Part shown: positions 17,159 to 25,721 of the stretch, piece by piece
Numbering within the stretch: position 1 is the first letter of the stretch
Layout of the letters: each line of letters starts with the position of its first letter
Source: an uncultured Planctomyces sp.
GTDB taxonomy: Bacteria; Planctomycetota; Planctomycetia; Planctomycetales; Planctomycetaceae
NCBI GenBank assembly: GCA_937899075.1
Contig: CALDJX010000048.1
Location: 1 to 38,523, forward strand
Reading direction: 5' to 3'
Length of the DNA stretch: 38,523 nucleotides
Translations under genes and position numbers: made by a program
Notes under the pieces: generated by a model
Databases searched by the model: none
What the model saw: only the letters and a program-made list of their open reading frames with translations
What the model was told of the DNA's origin: nothing

Positions 17159-18241
17159 ATGACACGAACCACACTGCTGATCGGAATGGCCATTGTCCTC
17201 TGCGCGGCTCCTGCTTTCGCGCAGAAAGAGCACGCTCCGATTCGAGAAGACATTTCCTACGGTGCGCGTTTGAATCCCAGAATGGAGCGACCCGTGTTCG
17301 CCGTCTGTTCCAAACAGGGGATGCGGGTTCTTGTGTCGCGCGACGACGGTCGTTCGTGGAGGCAGACGTTTCTTGGTACGGATTCGCTCGAAGACGGAGG
17401 CTGGCACGGCACGTTTGCCGTGTATGGAATGACCGCGACCAAAGGTGTCATCGGCGTGTTTTCCGGCTGGGGAACTCCCGGCGTTTACATCGGCTCGGAT
17501 GACGGTCTTCGCTGGACTCACCTGAATGCTGAGCCTGGAAAACTTGGCAGCGTCTGGGGAGCGGCAGGCGGCAACGGCATCATGCTCACCAGTGCCGATC
17601 AGTGGCGTGGCATGACCAGTTCCGGCGAGACGTTTTCGGACTGGAAGGCCCACAGTGTCAAATCACTGCTCGACGGTGGCGGGACTCATCACATGATCTG
17701 CGGCTTCGGCGACTTCAAGGGCGGTCGCTTCATCGTCGTCGGCGACAATCAGCACGTGTTTTACAGCGACGACAACTGTCGAACCTGGAAGCACAGTCGA
17801 ATCCCAGAGGAAGCCGGCGCCGGCCAGGAAGTGATCGTTTACGGCAACGGAGTGTTTCTGTGCAGCTTCAAGGAACACGTTGCCCGCTCATCCGACGGCG
17901 GCGAAACGTGGACGATGCACAACCCCGGATTAAAAGGACACGGCAAATCCTGGAGAGGCCTGAGCTTCGTCAACAACGAATTCTGGCTCACCGCCCAAAA
18001 GGGCAGTCACGGCCGCCGGAGCAAAGACGGGATTACGTGGGACGATCTTCCGAAGACGACGCCCGGCGGTCGTTTTGTGCAATCGGAATCCGGCACGATC
18101 ATCAACGTGGAACGTCGCCGGTACGACATCCAACGCAGCGAAGACGGAGTCACCTGGGAAACCGTCTTCACGGCGCCGCAGGAAGACGTGAGCTGGGACA
18201 CGGCCTTCGCGGTGTCAGCCAGGGTGAATGTCGTCCCGTAA
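17159..18241 (+). CDS. secreted BNR/Asp-box repeat propeller protein (sialidase-like fold)
   Basis: Encodes 360 residues; AGGA lies seven bases before the ATG and MTRTTLLIGMAIVLCAAPAF is a clear signal peptide (cleavage after FAQ). Asp-box repeats with the form S-x-D-x-G-x-x-W occur along the chain: SRDDGRSW, SDDGLRW, SDDNCRTW, SSDGGETW, SKDGITW and SEDGVTW. These turns mark a six-bladed propeller such as those of sialidases and of many non-enzymatic exported proteins. The catalytic arginine triad, FRIP motif and nucleophile Tyr of true sialidases were not recognised, so it may bind rather than cleave glycans. It follows the truncated DUF1587 gene by 49 bases. Confidence 0.78.
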   Translation: MTRTTLLIGMAIVLCAAPAFAQKEHAPIREDISYGARLNPRMERPVFAVCSKQGMRVLVSRDDGRSWRQTFLGTDSLEDGGWHGTFAVYGMTATKGVIGVFSGWGTPGVYIGSDDGLRWTHLNAEPGKLGSVWGAAGGNGIMLTSADQWRGMTSSGETFSDWKAHSVKSLLDGGGTHHMICGFGDFKGGRFIVVGDNQHVFYSDDNCRTWKHSRIPEEAGAGQEVIVYGNGVFLCSFKEHVARSSDGGETWTMHNPGLKGHGKSWRGLSFVNNEFWLTAQKGSHGRRSKDGITWDDLPKTTPGGRFVQSESGTIINVERRRYDIQRSEDGVTWETVFTAPQEDVSWDTAFAVSARVNVVP

Positions 18242-18298
18242 TCAGACTCGTTGCCGGAAACCGATCCCCAGCCACGAGAGCAATAGAATGGAGACTAC

Positions 18299-19678
18299 GT
18301 GCAGTTATCCGTCTCAAGCCGATCAGTCCTGCTGCTGGCTCTGAGTCTGGCAGAACTGCTGCTGGTTTCGCTGACGGTCACCTGTTGTGCAGGAAACGGC
18401 GACGCGGCCGCGATCGAAAATCGTTCGCCCGCCAGCCGGCAGTTTGAACGACTTGGTCGAGGCCCCGTCGCGTTGCTGCGGGAGTCCGGCGTCTTCCTGA
18501 GCTGGCGCTTGCTGCGAACGGATCCCGATTCGATCGCCTTCGATATCTATCGTGACGGCTTGAAGATCAACCAGAGTCCAGTCACCGGCAGTACCAACTA
18601 CGTCGATGCCGAGGGCAAACCGTCAGCGATGTACTCGATCGTCCCGCTCGTCGATGGGAAGGAACTCGCGAAGGAAAGCACTCCGGTCTGGGGGCAGCCG
18701 TTTCATCGCGTTCCACTGCAACGACCGGACGCAGCGAAGACGCCAGACGGCCGGGAGTATTCGTATTCTCCGAACGATACGAGCGTGGGCGACCTGGATG
18801 GCGACGGCGAGTACGAACTCATCGTGAAGTGGGAGCCCTCGAACGCGCAGAACAACTCGCGAGCGGGTTACACCGGCAAGGTATTTCTCGATGCGTACAA
18901 GCTGGACGGCACCCTGCTGTGGCGAATTGACCTCGGGTGGAACGTTCGCGCGGGAGCTCATTACACACAGTTTCTGGTTTACGATTTCTACGGAGACGGC
19001 AAGGGGCTGTACTCAACCGGTCACGGTGACGCGTTGCACCTCGGTGATCTGGATCCTGCGCGTCCCGGCCTGGAAGTCTTCATGGTTCACGAAACTCCCG
19101 GACAGTACGGGCAACACGGAGTCGAGATGCGCGCCGCCGAAGATGGCCGGATTCTCTGGAGCATCAGCGGCGAAGGGCGCGACGTCGGCCGCGGCGTGGC
19201 AATCGACCTCGATCCACGCTACCCCGGCACCGAATGCTGGGGTTCTCGCGGCGGCCTGATGAGTGCTGCCGGTGAGATAATCGCCACTCGCAAGCCGCGC
19301 CAGACCAACTTCGCGGTGTGGTGGGACGGCGATCTGCTGCGCGAAATCCTCGACCGGGAAACGGTCAGCAAATGGGATCCGGAAACTGGCCGCAGCCATC
19401 CGTTGCTGACAGCTTCCGACTTTGGAGCACGATCCAATAACGGCACGAAAGCGACTCCGGCATTGTCTGCCGATATCCTCGGCGACTGGCGTGAGGGAGT
19501 CATTCTGCGACATCGCGACAACGATGCACTCCTGATTTTCACAACGACAATTCCAACGCAACATCGCCTTCCGACTCTGATGCACGACCCGCAATACCGA
19601 GTCTCAATCGCCTGGCAGAACGTCGGCTACAACCAGCCGCCGCATCCGGGTTTCCACCTCGGGCCGGGAATGAAATAG
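18299..19678 (+). CDS. PL11 rhamnogalacturonan-lyase homologue with a large internal deletion
   Basis: Encodes 459 residues from GTG 18299, with GGAG five bases upstream; a signal peptide covers about residues 1-32. The sequence follows family PL11 (YesW/YesX-type rhamnogalacturonan lyases): the N-terminal FnIII-like domain (LSWRLLRTDP, FDIYRDGLKI), the propeller opening TSVGDLDGDGEYELIVKW, DLGWNVRAGAHYTQFLVYD, and the later GDALHLGDLDPARPGLEVF, GRGVAIDLDPRYPGTECW and LMHDPQYRVSIAWQNVGYNQPPHPGF. Between YDF (about residue 229) and GDGKGLYSTG (about residue 236) roughly 150 residues that the family normally has are absent, and the join is in frame. These carry several propeller blades, so lyase activity is doubtful although the fold's ends remain. 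Intact members cleave the rhamnogalacturonan I backbone by beta-elimination. Confidence 0.8.
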   Translation: MQLSVSSRSVLLLALSLAELLLVSLTVTCCAGNGDAAAIENRSPASRQFERLGRGPVALLRESGVFLSWRLLRTDPDSIAFDIYRDGLKINQSPVTGSTNYVDAEGKPSAMYSIVPLVDGKELAKESTPVWGQPFHRVPLQRPDAAKTPDGREYSYSPNDTSVGDLDGDGEYELIVKWEPSNAQNNSRAGYTGKVFLDAYKLDGTLLWRIDLGWNVRAGAHYTQFLVYDFYGDGKGLYSTGHGDALHLGDLDPARPGLEVFMVHETPGQYGQHGVEMRAAEDGRILWSISGEGRDVGRGVAIDLDPRYPGTECWGSRGGLMSAAGEIIATRKPRQTNFAVWWDGDLLREILDRETVSKWDPETGRSHPLLTASDFGARSNNGTKATPALSADILGDWREGVILRHRDNDALLIFTTTIPTQHRLPTLMHDPQYRVSIAWQNVGYNQPPHPGFHLGPGMK

Positions 19679-19812
19679 GGACTTGAGCGTCGCTCCATCA
19701 GGAATTCGCAGCAGCCATCGACATAGACTCCTGGAGATTGACAGGCCACCATGACGCGAGCGTTTCCTGCGATCGACGTCCGATTTTCAAGATGAGTCAA
19801 AGATGAAAACAC

Positions 19813-19817
19813 GGGAG
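19813..19817 (+). promoter_or_regulatory. Shine-Dalgarno site of the VCBS/ASPIC gene
   Basis: GGGAG stands six bases before ATG 19824 and favours it over the in-frame ATG at 19803, which has no such site. Confidence 0.55.
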
Positions 19818-19823
19818 CATCCT

Positions 19824-21524
19824 ATGAGCAGAGAAGCACTGGCCGCCGCCGGGTTCCTGGCGTTGGTTTTGAATCTGGCCTCGGTCAACGCCGATGCGCA
19901 GACCTCGATGGGGCCGTTCCGATTTCGTGATGTCGGACACGAGTCTGGATTTCTCCCGGCGGCGGCTGGAATTCAGGGGCATGGTGCAGGCTGGGGTGAT
20001 GTGGACGGCGATGGCTGGGCCGATCTGTATGTCGGGACGTTTCATTACAAAGACACGCAACCGAATTTGTTTTTTCGAAACCGGAAAGGCCGACTCGAGC
20101 TCGATGACCAACCGCAGTTGAGGATCTCAACCCGTGCGACCGGCGTGCTGTTTGCCGACCTCGACAACGACGGCGACCTCGATCTCTACGTTGCCAGCAT
20201 GCCGGCTCCGGCTGGCGGTCGACTTGCAGAGCGAATGGGGCATCCGTTCGCCGGCTGCTCGCTGTTTCGTAACGATGGCGCGGGGCGTTTCAAAAACATC
20301 TCGGAAGGCAACGCGGCCTGCCCGACGGACTTTGGCGGACGCAGCGTCACCGTACTCGACATCGACGGCGATGGGCTGTTGGACCTGCTCGTTGGTGAGG
20401 ATCCGATTGCGGGTTACAACGGATCGAAGACGAAGACGTCCCGGTTGTTTCGAAACCTGGACGGACTGCGTTTTGAAGACGTCTCGCGCGAGATCGGAAT
20501 CCCACAGGACGCAGCCGGACTGGGAGTTGCCGCTGCAGATGTGAACGGCGATGGCTGGCCGGATTTCTTCCTGGCGTCAACCATCGGCAATTACCTGATG
20601 CTGAACGACGGGACCGGCCGGTTTCACGAAGCAGCGGGAGCACGCGAGACGTTCGCCTGGCCGACGGCCAAAGGTGACGACATGGTTTGCGGCGTCGCGA
20701 TTTCGGATGTGAATGGCGATGCGTTGCCAGACATTGTCCTCGGCCAGCACTACAGCACGCCGTGGCTCAAGCCGCTGGCGAATCGACTGTATCTGAATCG
20801 AGGAGTCTCCAACGGCGTACCAGGGTTCGAAGATGTCACCGAATCGGCCGGTCTGACTCCGTTGCCGCTGAAAGGACCGCACGTCGAAATCCAGGACTTC
20901 GATAACGATGGGCGTTCGGACATCTACACCAGCATCGTCAAGTTTGCCGAAGGACGACCGTATCCTGTGATTTTCCGCAACACGGGCAACGCCGATCGCG
21001 GAAACACACCTCGGTTCTCGGAACACGCACTCGGCGTTAACGATTTTCCGAACGACGAAGACCGAGCGATCAAACGATCTGGAACGTTTTTTGAGAAGAT
21101 GGTTTTCGATCGCAAGGTTGTCTATTTCGCACCCGGTCCAACGTGTGACTTTGACCGGGACGGGCGTCTGGACTTGCTGCTTCCAAACTGGTGGGTCGAA
21201 CTTCCATCGCTGTTGCTGAAGAACGAAACAAAGGGCGGTCACTGGCTCGACGTAAGAGTGTCCGGCGCTAAAGGAGTGAACGCGATGGGAGTAGGATCGC
21301 GGGTCGACGTCTACGAAGCGGGGCAGTCCGAAAACCCAGACGCCCGCATCGGCTCGCGCGAGATCGCGACTGGTTTCGGCTACGCCTCGTCTCAGGAAGC
21401 GGTCGCTCATTTCGGACTGGCGGATCACACACTGTGCGATGTGGTGGTGACTCTGCCTCACGGAAGAGGGCGACTTGTCCGGAAGAGTGTTCAAGCTGAT
21501 CAACGAATTACGATGACTCCGTAA
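19824..21524 (+). CDS. secreted VCBS/FG-GAP repeat protein with ASPIC/UnbV C-terminus (CRTAC1-like)
   Basis: Encodes 566 residues with a signal peptide (ALAAAGFLALVLNLASV, cleavage near ADAQ). Calcium-binding FG-GAP/VCBS turns of the form D-x-D-x-D-G recur: GDVDGDGWADLYVG, ADLDNDGDLDLYVA, LDIDGDGLLDLLVG, ADVNGDGWPDFFLA, QDFDNDGRSDIYTS and CDFDRDGRLDLLLP, consistent with a seven-bladed integrin-alpha-like propeller. The C-terminal part (GGHWLDVRVSGAKGVNAMG to the end) is the ASPIC/UnbV module that typically follows these propellers. Function in bacteria is not established; binding of glycans or proteins at the surface is likely. It follows the PL11 homologue by about 145 bases, which hold no gene. 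Confidence 0.9.
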   Translation: MSREALAAAGFLALVLNLASVNADAQTSMGPFRFRDVGHESGFLPAAAGIQGHGAGWGDVDGDGWADLYVGTFHYKDTQPNLFFRNRKGRLELDDQPQLRISTRATGVLFADLDNDGDLDLYVASMPAPAGGRLAERMGHPFAGCSLFRNDGAGRFKNISEGNAACPTDFGGRSVTVLDIDGDGLLDLLVGEDPIAGYNGSKTKTSRLFRNLDGLRFEDVSREIGIPQDAAGLGVAAADVNGDGWPDFFLASTIGNYLMLNDGTGRFHEAAGARETFAWPTAKGDDMVCGVAISDVNGDALPDIVLGQHYSTPWLKPLANRLYLNRGVSNGVPGFEDVTESAGLTPLPLKGPHVEIQDFDNDGRSDIYTSIVKFAEGRPYPVIFRNTGNADRGNTPRFSEHALGVNDFPNDEDRAIKRSGTFFEKMVFDRKVVYFAPGPTCDFDRDGRLDLLLPNWWVELPSLLLKNETKGGHWLDVRVSGAKGVNAMGVGSRVDVYEAGQSENPDARIGSREIATGFGYASSQEAVAHFGLADHTLCDVVVTLPHGRGRLVRKSVQADQRITMTP

Positions 21525-21687
21525 TTGCTCTGACAAGGCGTCCTGGGCGGACGCATTTCGAATAGGTTTCCGATTGGCTCAGCGGAGTGTTGAATAGCCC
21601 ATCGTCTTTGGCAGGTGAGAACGCGAAGTGACCAAGATCCCTTGTACAGCTGTGGCGAATCGAACGATTCCTGTAAGAAGACTGAAC

Positions 21688-24111
21688 ATGATCTTAAGAA
21701 GATTCTCAATCATCGCTTTAGTCCTGGCCGTTTGTGCGATATCGGACGCTGGCACGAGCGTCGCCGCAGCGCAGGAATCGCATACTGCGTTGAAGCCGGT
21801 GCTCACGAATCGGTGCGGCAGCTGCCACGCCGGCGGAGAAAACCAAGGTGGGTTTGAACTGAGTTCACTCGGTGACAACCTGACAGACGCGGCGGCATTC
21901 GCCAAATGGGAACGGGTTTACGATCGCGTTCAATCGGGCGAGATGCCGCCAGCTGATGCGGATGATCTGACGGTAGCGGAATCGGCACGGTTCAAGTCGG
22001 TTCTGCATCGCGCACTGACCGATGCGCATGCGTCCGCGAAGGGCACAGTGCTGCGGCGGTTGAATCGGATCGAATACCAGAACACGATGAACGATCTATT
22101 CGGTGTGAATCTCGATCTGAACACCGACCTACCGGAAGATGGTCGGTTTCACGAATTCGACAACGTCGGAAGTTCACTCGGACTATCGTCGGTTCACTTA
22201 AAGCGATACATGGCGGCGGCGAATCGTTTCCTTGATGAGTCGATTGTCACGTCGGTCGGGCCGCCGGAATCGACGTCGATCACCGCTGACTATCGAAAGC
22301 ACCAGAAGATCGGTCGGACGTTTCGTCAATTGGACGACGGTGCGGTCGCGCGTTTTTCCGGCGGCTATCTGCTTGACGGCCATTTGCAGAACGCCCGAAC
22401 CCGAGAACGTGGCAGGTATCGAATTACGATCAACGCCTACGCCTATCAGTCCAAAGTGCCACTTTCCTTTTCTGTCCTGGCAAAGACATATGCCAGCGGT
22501 GGGCAAACCGAAATACTTGGCTACTTCTCAGTGCCGCCGGACAAAGTCACGCCGATTGTGTTCGACGCTTACATGGAAGCAAATTACTTTCTGGTAATCG
22601 ATCCACACGGAATTTTCGATCCGGATCAGTACAAACGAAAAACGATTGACGACTACAAAGGTCCGGGCCTGGCGGTCCACGATGCGCAACTGGAAGGGCC
22701 AATCAACGTCGAGTTTCCATCGCGCGGACATCGACTGGTCTTCGACGGAATTCAACGCACTGAGATTCCGCCGCCGCGTCCGTCCGATCGACAGCGTCGA
22801 GGGTACAAGCCCCGATTCACCGTCACGTCAGATGATGAAGTTCAGGACGCTCGGCAATCACTTATCCGAGTTGCGAGTGCCGCGTTCCGGCGGCAAGTCG
22901 ACGACGAGGATGTCGCACGTTTCGTCAGCCTGTTTCAGACAGAGCGTGCTGAAGGGTCGTCGTTTGAGGACTCACTTCGCACCGCGGTCGTCGCCATCTT
23001 CTGTTCGCCAAAGTTCCTGTATCTTCCGGAAGGCTCGGCTCGTTTAGACGACCATGATCTGGCTGTGCGATTGTCGCTGTTTCTGATTCGTACAAAGGTC
23101 GATCAAGAACTGTTACGAGTCGCCGCCTCGGGGCAACTAAAATCGGATGCGGCCGAACTGCGGAGGCAGACGGAGCGGTTGTTGAACGACGCCCGGTTTG
23201 ATCGATTCATTCAGGACTTCTGCGATGCGTGGCTGGACCTGCGAGACCTTGAAGCCACATTCCCTGACAGTCGACTGTTCCCGGAGTTTGACGAGTATCT
23301 GCGGCATTCGTTGCCGCTGGAAACTCGCGGCTTCGTTCACGAGTTGATTCGATCGAACCTGCCGATCACAAACCTTGTGGACTCGGACTTCGCCATGCTG
23401 AATCAACGCCTCGCCGAACACTACGAATTACCTGCGGTTGATGGTCCCGAGATCCGCAAGGTGTCTCTGCCGACAAACTCGCTGCGCGGCGGATTGCTGT
23501 CGCAGGCCAGCATTCTTCGCGTCACGGCGAATGGCACCAACACATCGCCCGTCACGCGCGGTGCATGGGTCATGGAACGAATTCTGGGCGAAACACCCCA
23601 GCCGCCTCCGCCGGGTACTCCCGGTGTCGAGCCGGATACCCGAGGTGCCACAACGCTGCGTGAGTTGCTCGTCAAACACCGATCGATGACCAGTTGTAAT
23701 TCCTGCCACCAACATATCGATCCGCCGGGTTTCGCGATGGAGTGTTTCAATCCGACCGGCAAATTCCGCGAGCGTTTCCGGCTGAGTGCGAACGGCGAGC
23801 GTGTCAGCGCAACCATCAACGGTCGGCCGGTTCGGTACCAGTTGGGCGCTTCGGTCGACAGTTCCGGCAAGTTGGCGGACGGCAGAACATTCGACGGCTT
23901 CCGTCAGTTTCGAAAGTATCTCGCCGGCGATCCGAAGATGCTGGCAAAGACGCTCACGGTGAAGTTGCTGACGTTCGCGACCGGCCGCGAACTGGGATTC
24001 TCGGACCGTGCTGAAATCGAACGGATTGTGCGATCTGCCGCCGCAACCGACTATCGCATTCGAGACCTCATCCACCTTTGTGTTCAAAGCGACATATTCA
24101 GGAACGAGTAA
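21688..24111 (+). CDS. planctomycete cytochrome-type protein, DUF1587/DUF1592/DUF1588/DUF1585
   Basis: Encodes 807 residues from ATG 21688, which gives a compact signal peptide (MILRRFSIIALVLAVCAISD). A GTG at 21628 with AGGTGAG eight bases upstream would add 20 residues and remains possible. Domain order: a c-type cytochrome domain with heme motif CGSCH (C43, C46, H47) and the GEMPPADADD loop; DUF1587 beginning RRLNRIEYQNTMNDLFGV; DUF1592 in the middle; DUF1588 with GGLLSQASILRVTANGTNTS and a second CxxCH, CNSCH at 670-674, followed by IDPPGFAMECF; and DUF1585 at the end (TVKLLTFATGRELGF). This is the standard layout of a large planctomycete family of exported putative heme proteins whose reaction is unknown. 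It is paired with the DUF1552 gene two bases downstream. Confidence 0.92.
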   Translation: MILRRFSIIALVLAVCAISDAGTSVAAAQESHTALKPVLTNRCGSCHAGGENQGGFELSSLGDNLTDAAAFAKWERVYDRVQSGEMPPADADDLTVAESARFKSVLHRALTDAHASAKGTVLRRLNRIEYQNTMNDLFGVNLDLNTDLPEDGRFHEFDNVGSSLGLSSVHLKRYMAAANRFLDESIVTSVGPPESTSITADYRKHQKIGRTFRQLDDGAVARFSGGYLLDGHLQNARTRERGRYRITINAYAYQSKVPLSFSVLAKTYASGGQTEILGYFSVPPDKVTPIVFDAYMEANYFLVIDPHGIFDPDQYKRKTIDDYKGPGLAVHDAQLEGPINVEFPSRGHRLVFDGIQRTEIPPPRPSDRQRRGYKPRFTVTSDDEVQDARQSLIRVASAAFRRQVDDEDVARFVSLFQTERAEGSSFEDSLRTAVVAIFCSPKFLYLPEGSARLDDHDLAVRLSLFLIRTKVDQELLRVAASGQLKSDAAELRRQTERLLNDARFDRFIQDFCDAWLDLRDLEATFPDSRLFPEFDEYLRHSLPLETRGFVHELIRSNLPITNLVDSDFAMLNQRLAEHYELPAVDGPEIRKVSLPTNSLRGGLLSQASILRVTANGTNTSPVTRGAWVMERILGETPQPPPPGTPGVEPDTRGATTLRELLVKHRSMTSCNSCHQHIDPPGFAMECFNPTGKFRERFRLSANGERVSATINGRPVRYQLGASVDSSGKLADGRTFDGFRQFRKYLAGDPKMLAKTLTVKLLTFATGRELGFSDRAEIERIVRSAAATDYRIRDLIHLCVQSDIFRNE

Positions 24112-24113
24112 CA

Positions 24114-25391
24114 ATGCCACTCCGACAACGAGCCCTCAGTCGCCGTCACGTTTTGCGTGGAATGGGAGCGTGTATCGCTCTGCCAGCGCTGGACGCCATG
24201 ACGCCCGCGTTTGCAAGACCCGCGACGACGGCTTCGCTTCCGCGATTCGTGGCCATCTGCGGGCCGCTTGGATATCACGCTCCGTTCCTGTTCCCGGAGA
24301 ATGCGGACGGCGATTACCGGCAGACGCCGTACATGAAGCAGCTCGAGGATCACGTTGATGACCTGACGCTGTTCTCTGGCTTGTCACATCCCGAAAACAA
24401 CACGGGCCACTCGTCGGACATGACGTGGTTAACGTCAGCACCGCGAGCGGGGCGGCCGGGGTTCAGGAATACGATTTCTCTTGATCAGGTCATGGCACAG
24501 CGCCTTCGCGGTCAGACTCGGTTGCCGTTTCTGAGCCTCAGCGGAGGGAAGTCGCTTTCGTGGACGGAAGCCGGCGTTGAAATCCCCGCCGAGCGTTCGC
24601 CGGCCCGAGTGTTTCAGGCATTGTTCGTCTCGGGCACGAAAGAAGAAGTCGCACAGAAGCTGACCGAATTGCGGCGTGGCAAGAGTATTCTCGACACAGT
24701 ATCGGGCGACGCGAAACAACTGGATCGCGAGCTGGGCTCGACCGACCGCCACAAGCTGCAGGAATACTTCTCGGCGATTCGCGATCTGGAAGGCGAATTG
24801 GAACAGTCACAGCAATGGGTGCAAAAGCCAAAACCGGTCGTGGATGCCGAACCAACGATAGATGTTGCGGATAAGAACGACATCACCGCTCGCCAGCGTG
24901 TGATGTACGATCTGATCGCTCTGGCTCTGCAAACCGACTCGACGCGCGTGGTCAGCTACATGCACGGGCCGCTGAATTCTCCACCAAGCAACATTCGCGG
25001 AGTTCAAAACGACTGGCACGCACTTTCCCATCACGGACGCGACGAAACGAAGATCGCTGAGCTGAAGCTGATCGAAGAAGCGCAGCTTACGGAATTCAAC
25101 CGCTTTCTCGGAAAACTCCGCGGAGTGAAAGAAAGAGATTCTTCGCTGCTCGACAATACCGCCGTGCTGTTCGGTTCAAATCTCGGCAATGCGTCGTCGC
25201 ATAACTGCACCAATCTGCCGATCATCGTTGCCGGCGGCGGATACCGACACGGTTCGCACATTGTTCGCGACGAGAGAAACAACACGCCTCTGTCAGATCT
25301 TTTTGTCTCGCTCGCCCAGCGAATGGGAGTTGAAACCGACAGCTTTGGCAGCAGCCGCACCGCAGGCATTGCCGGCTTCGAACAAAAGTGA
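24114..25391 (+). CDS. DUF1552 protein with twin-arginine leader
   Basis: Encodes 425 residues from ATG 24114, only two bases after the stop of the DUF1592 gene, so translation is probably coupled; the open frame from 24078 overlaps that gene and is not preferred. The leader LSRRHVLRGMGACIALPALDAM has an RR pair at 10-11 followed by a hydrophobic stretch, a Tat-type signal. The mature part follows DUF1552 (PF07586): RFVAICGPLGYHAPFLFP, LSHPENNTGHSSDMTWLTSA, SLDQVMAQRLRGQTRLPFL, a central helical segment (KLQEYFSAIRDLEGELEQSQ), HALSHHGRDETKIAELKLIE and the C-terminal NLPIIVAGGGYRHGSHI. The family has an alkaline-phosphatase-like layout related to DUF1501. It is nearly always encoded beside a DUF1592 protein, and the two are presumed to act together outside the cytoplasm. 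Confidence 0.92.
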   Translation: MPLRQRALSRRHVLRGMGACIALPALDAMTPAFARPATTASLPRFVAICGPLGYHAPFLFPENADGDYRQTPYMKQLEDHVDDLTLFSGLSHPENNTGHSSDMTWLTSAPRAGRPGFRNTISLDQVMAQRLRGQTRLPFLSLSGGKSLSWTEAGVEIPAERSPARVFQALFVSGTKEEVAQKLTELRRGKSILDTVSGDAKQLDRELGSTDRHKLQEYFSAIRDLEGELEQSQQWVQKPKPVVDAEPTIDVADKNDITARQRVMYDLIALALQTDSTRVVSYMHGPLNSPPSNIRGVQNDWHALSHHGRDETKIAELKLIEEAQLTEFNRFLGKLRGVKERDSSLLDNTAVLFGSNLGNASSHNCTNLPIIVAGGGYRHGSHIVRDERNNTPLSDLFVSLAQRMGVETDSFGSSRTAGIAGFEQK

Positions 25392-25721
25392 TCGCGGCGA
25401 ACTCGATCCTCGGTACGTTGCCGTTTAGCGATGGCAGGCGCGATCTCATCAGGTGGGTGTTGCCGTCATCCTGCGTCAGCAATCGCAAGCAAGCAAGCAG
25501 CTCTGCGTCTGCATTCCCGTCACGCAGAATCACGCCGTTTCGTTGTGCGAAGATTCGCAGCAGGCCAGCGACAGGCGATCACACGTTTCCGTTCCAGAAG
25601 TGCTCTCGCGAGTGTTCGGTCTGGACATCGATTTGGAACTGGCTTTCGGTGTAACCTGTTACGGCGTCGCTTCGGTGACCACAACTCATTCAAGGAAACT
25701 CTCGGTCTCGGACAAGGTAAT
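25392..25721. other. intergenic region without a recognised gene
   Basis: These 330 bases lie between the DUF1552 gene and the next PSD gene. Open frames cross it in several registers, including an upstream extension of the next gene, but none gives a recognisable protein. The next gene has AAGG four bases before ATG 25722. No terminator hairpin stands out. Confidence 0.4.

Noticed and set aside
25431..25721. 97-codon N-terminal extension of the PSD1 gene
   Set aside because: Arg/Ser-rich and unrelated to the family; ATG 25722 begins a normal signal peptide.
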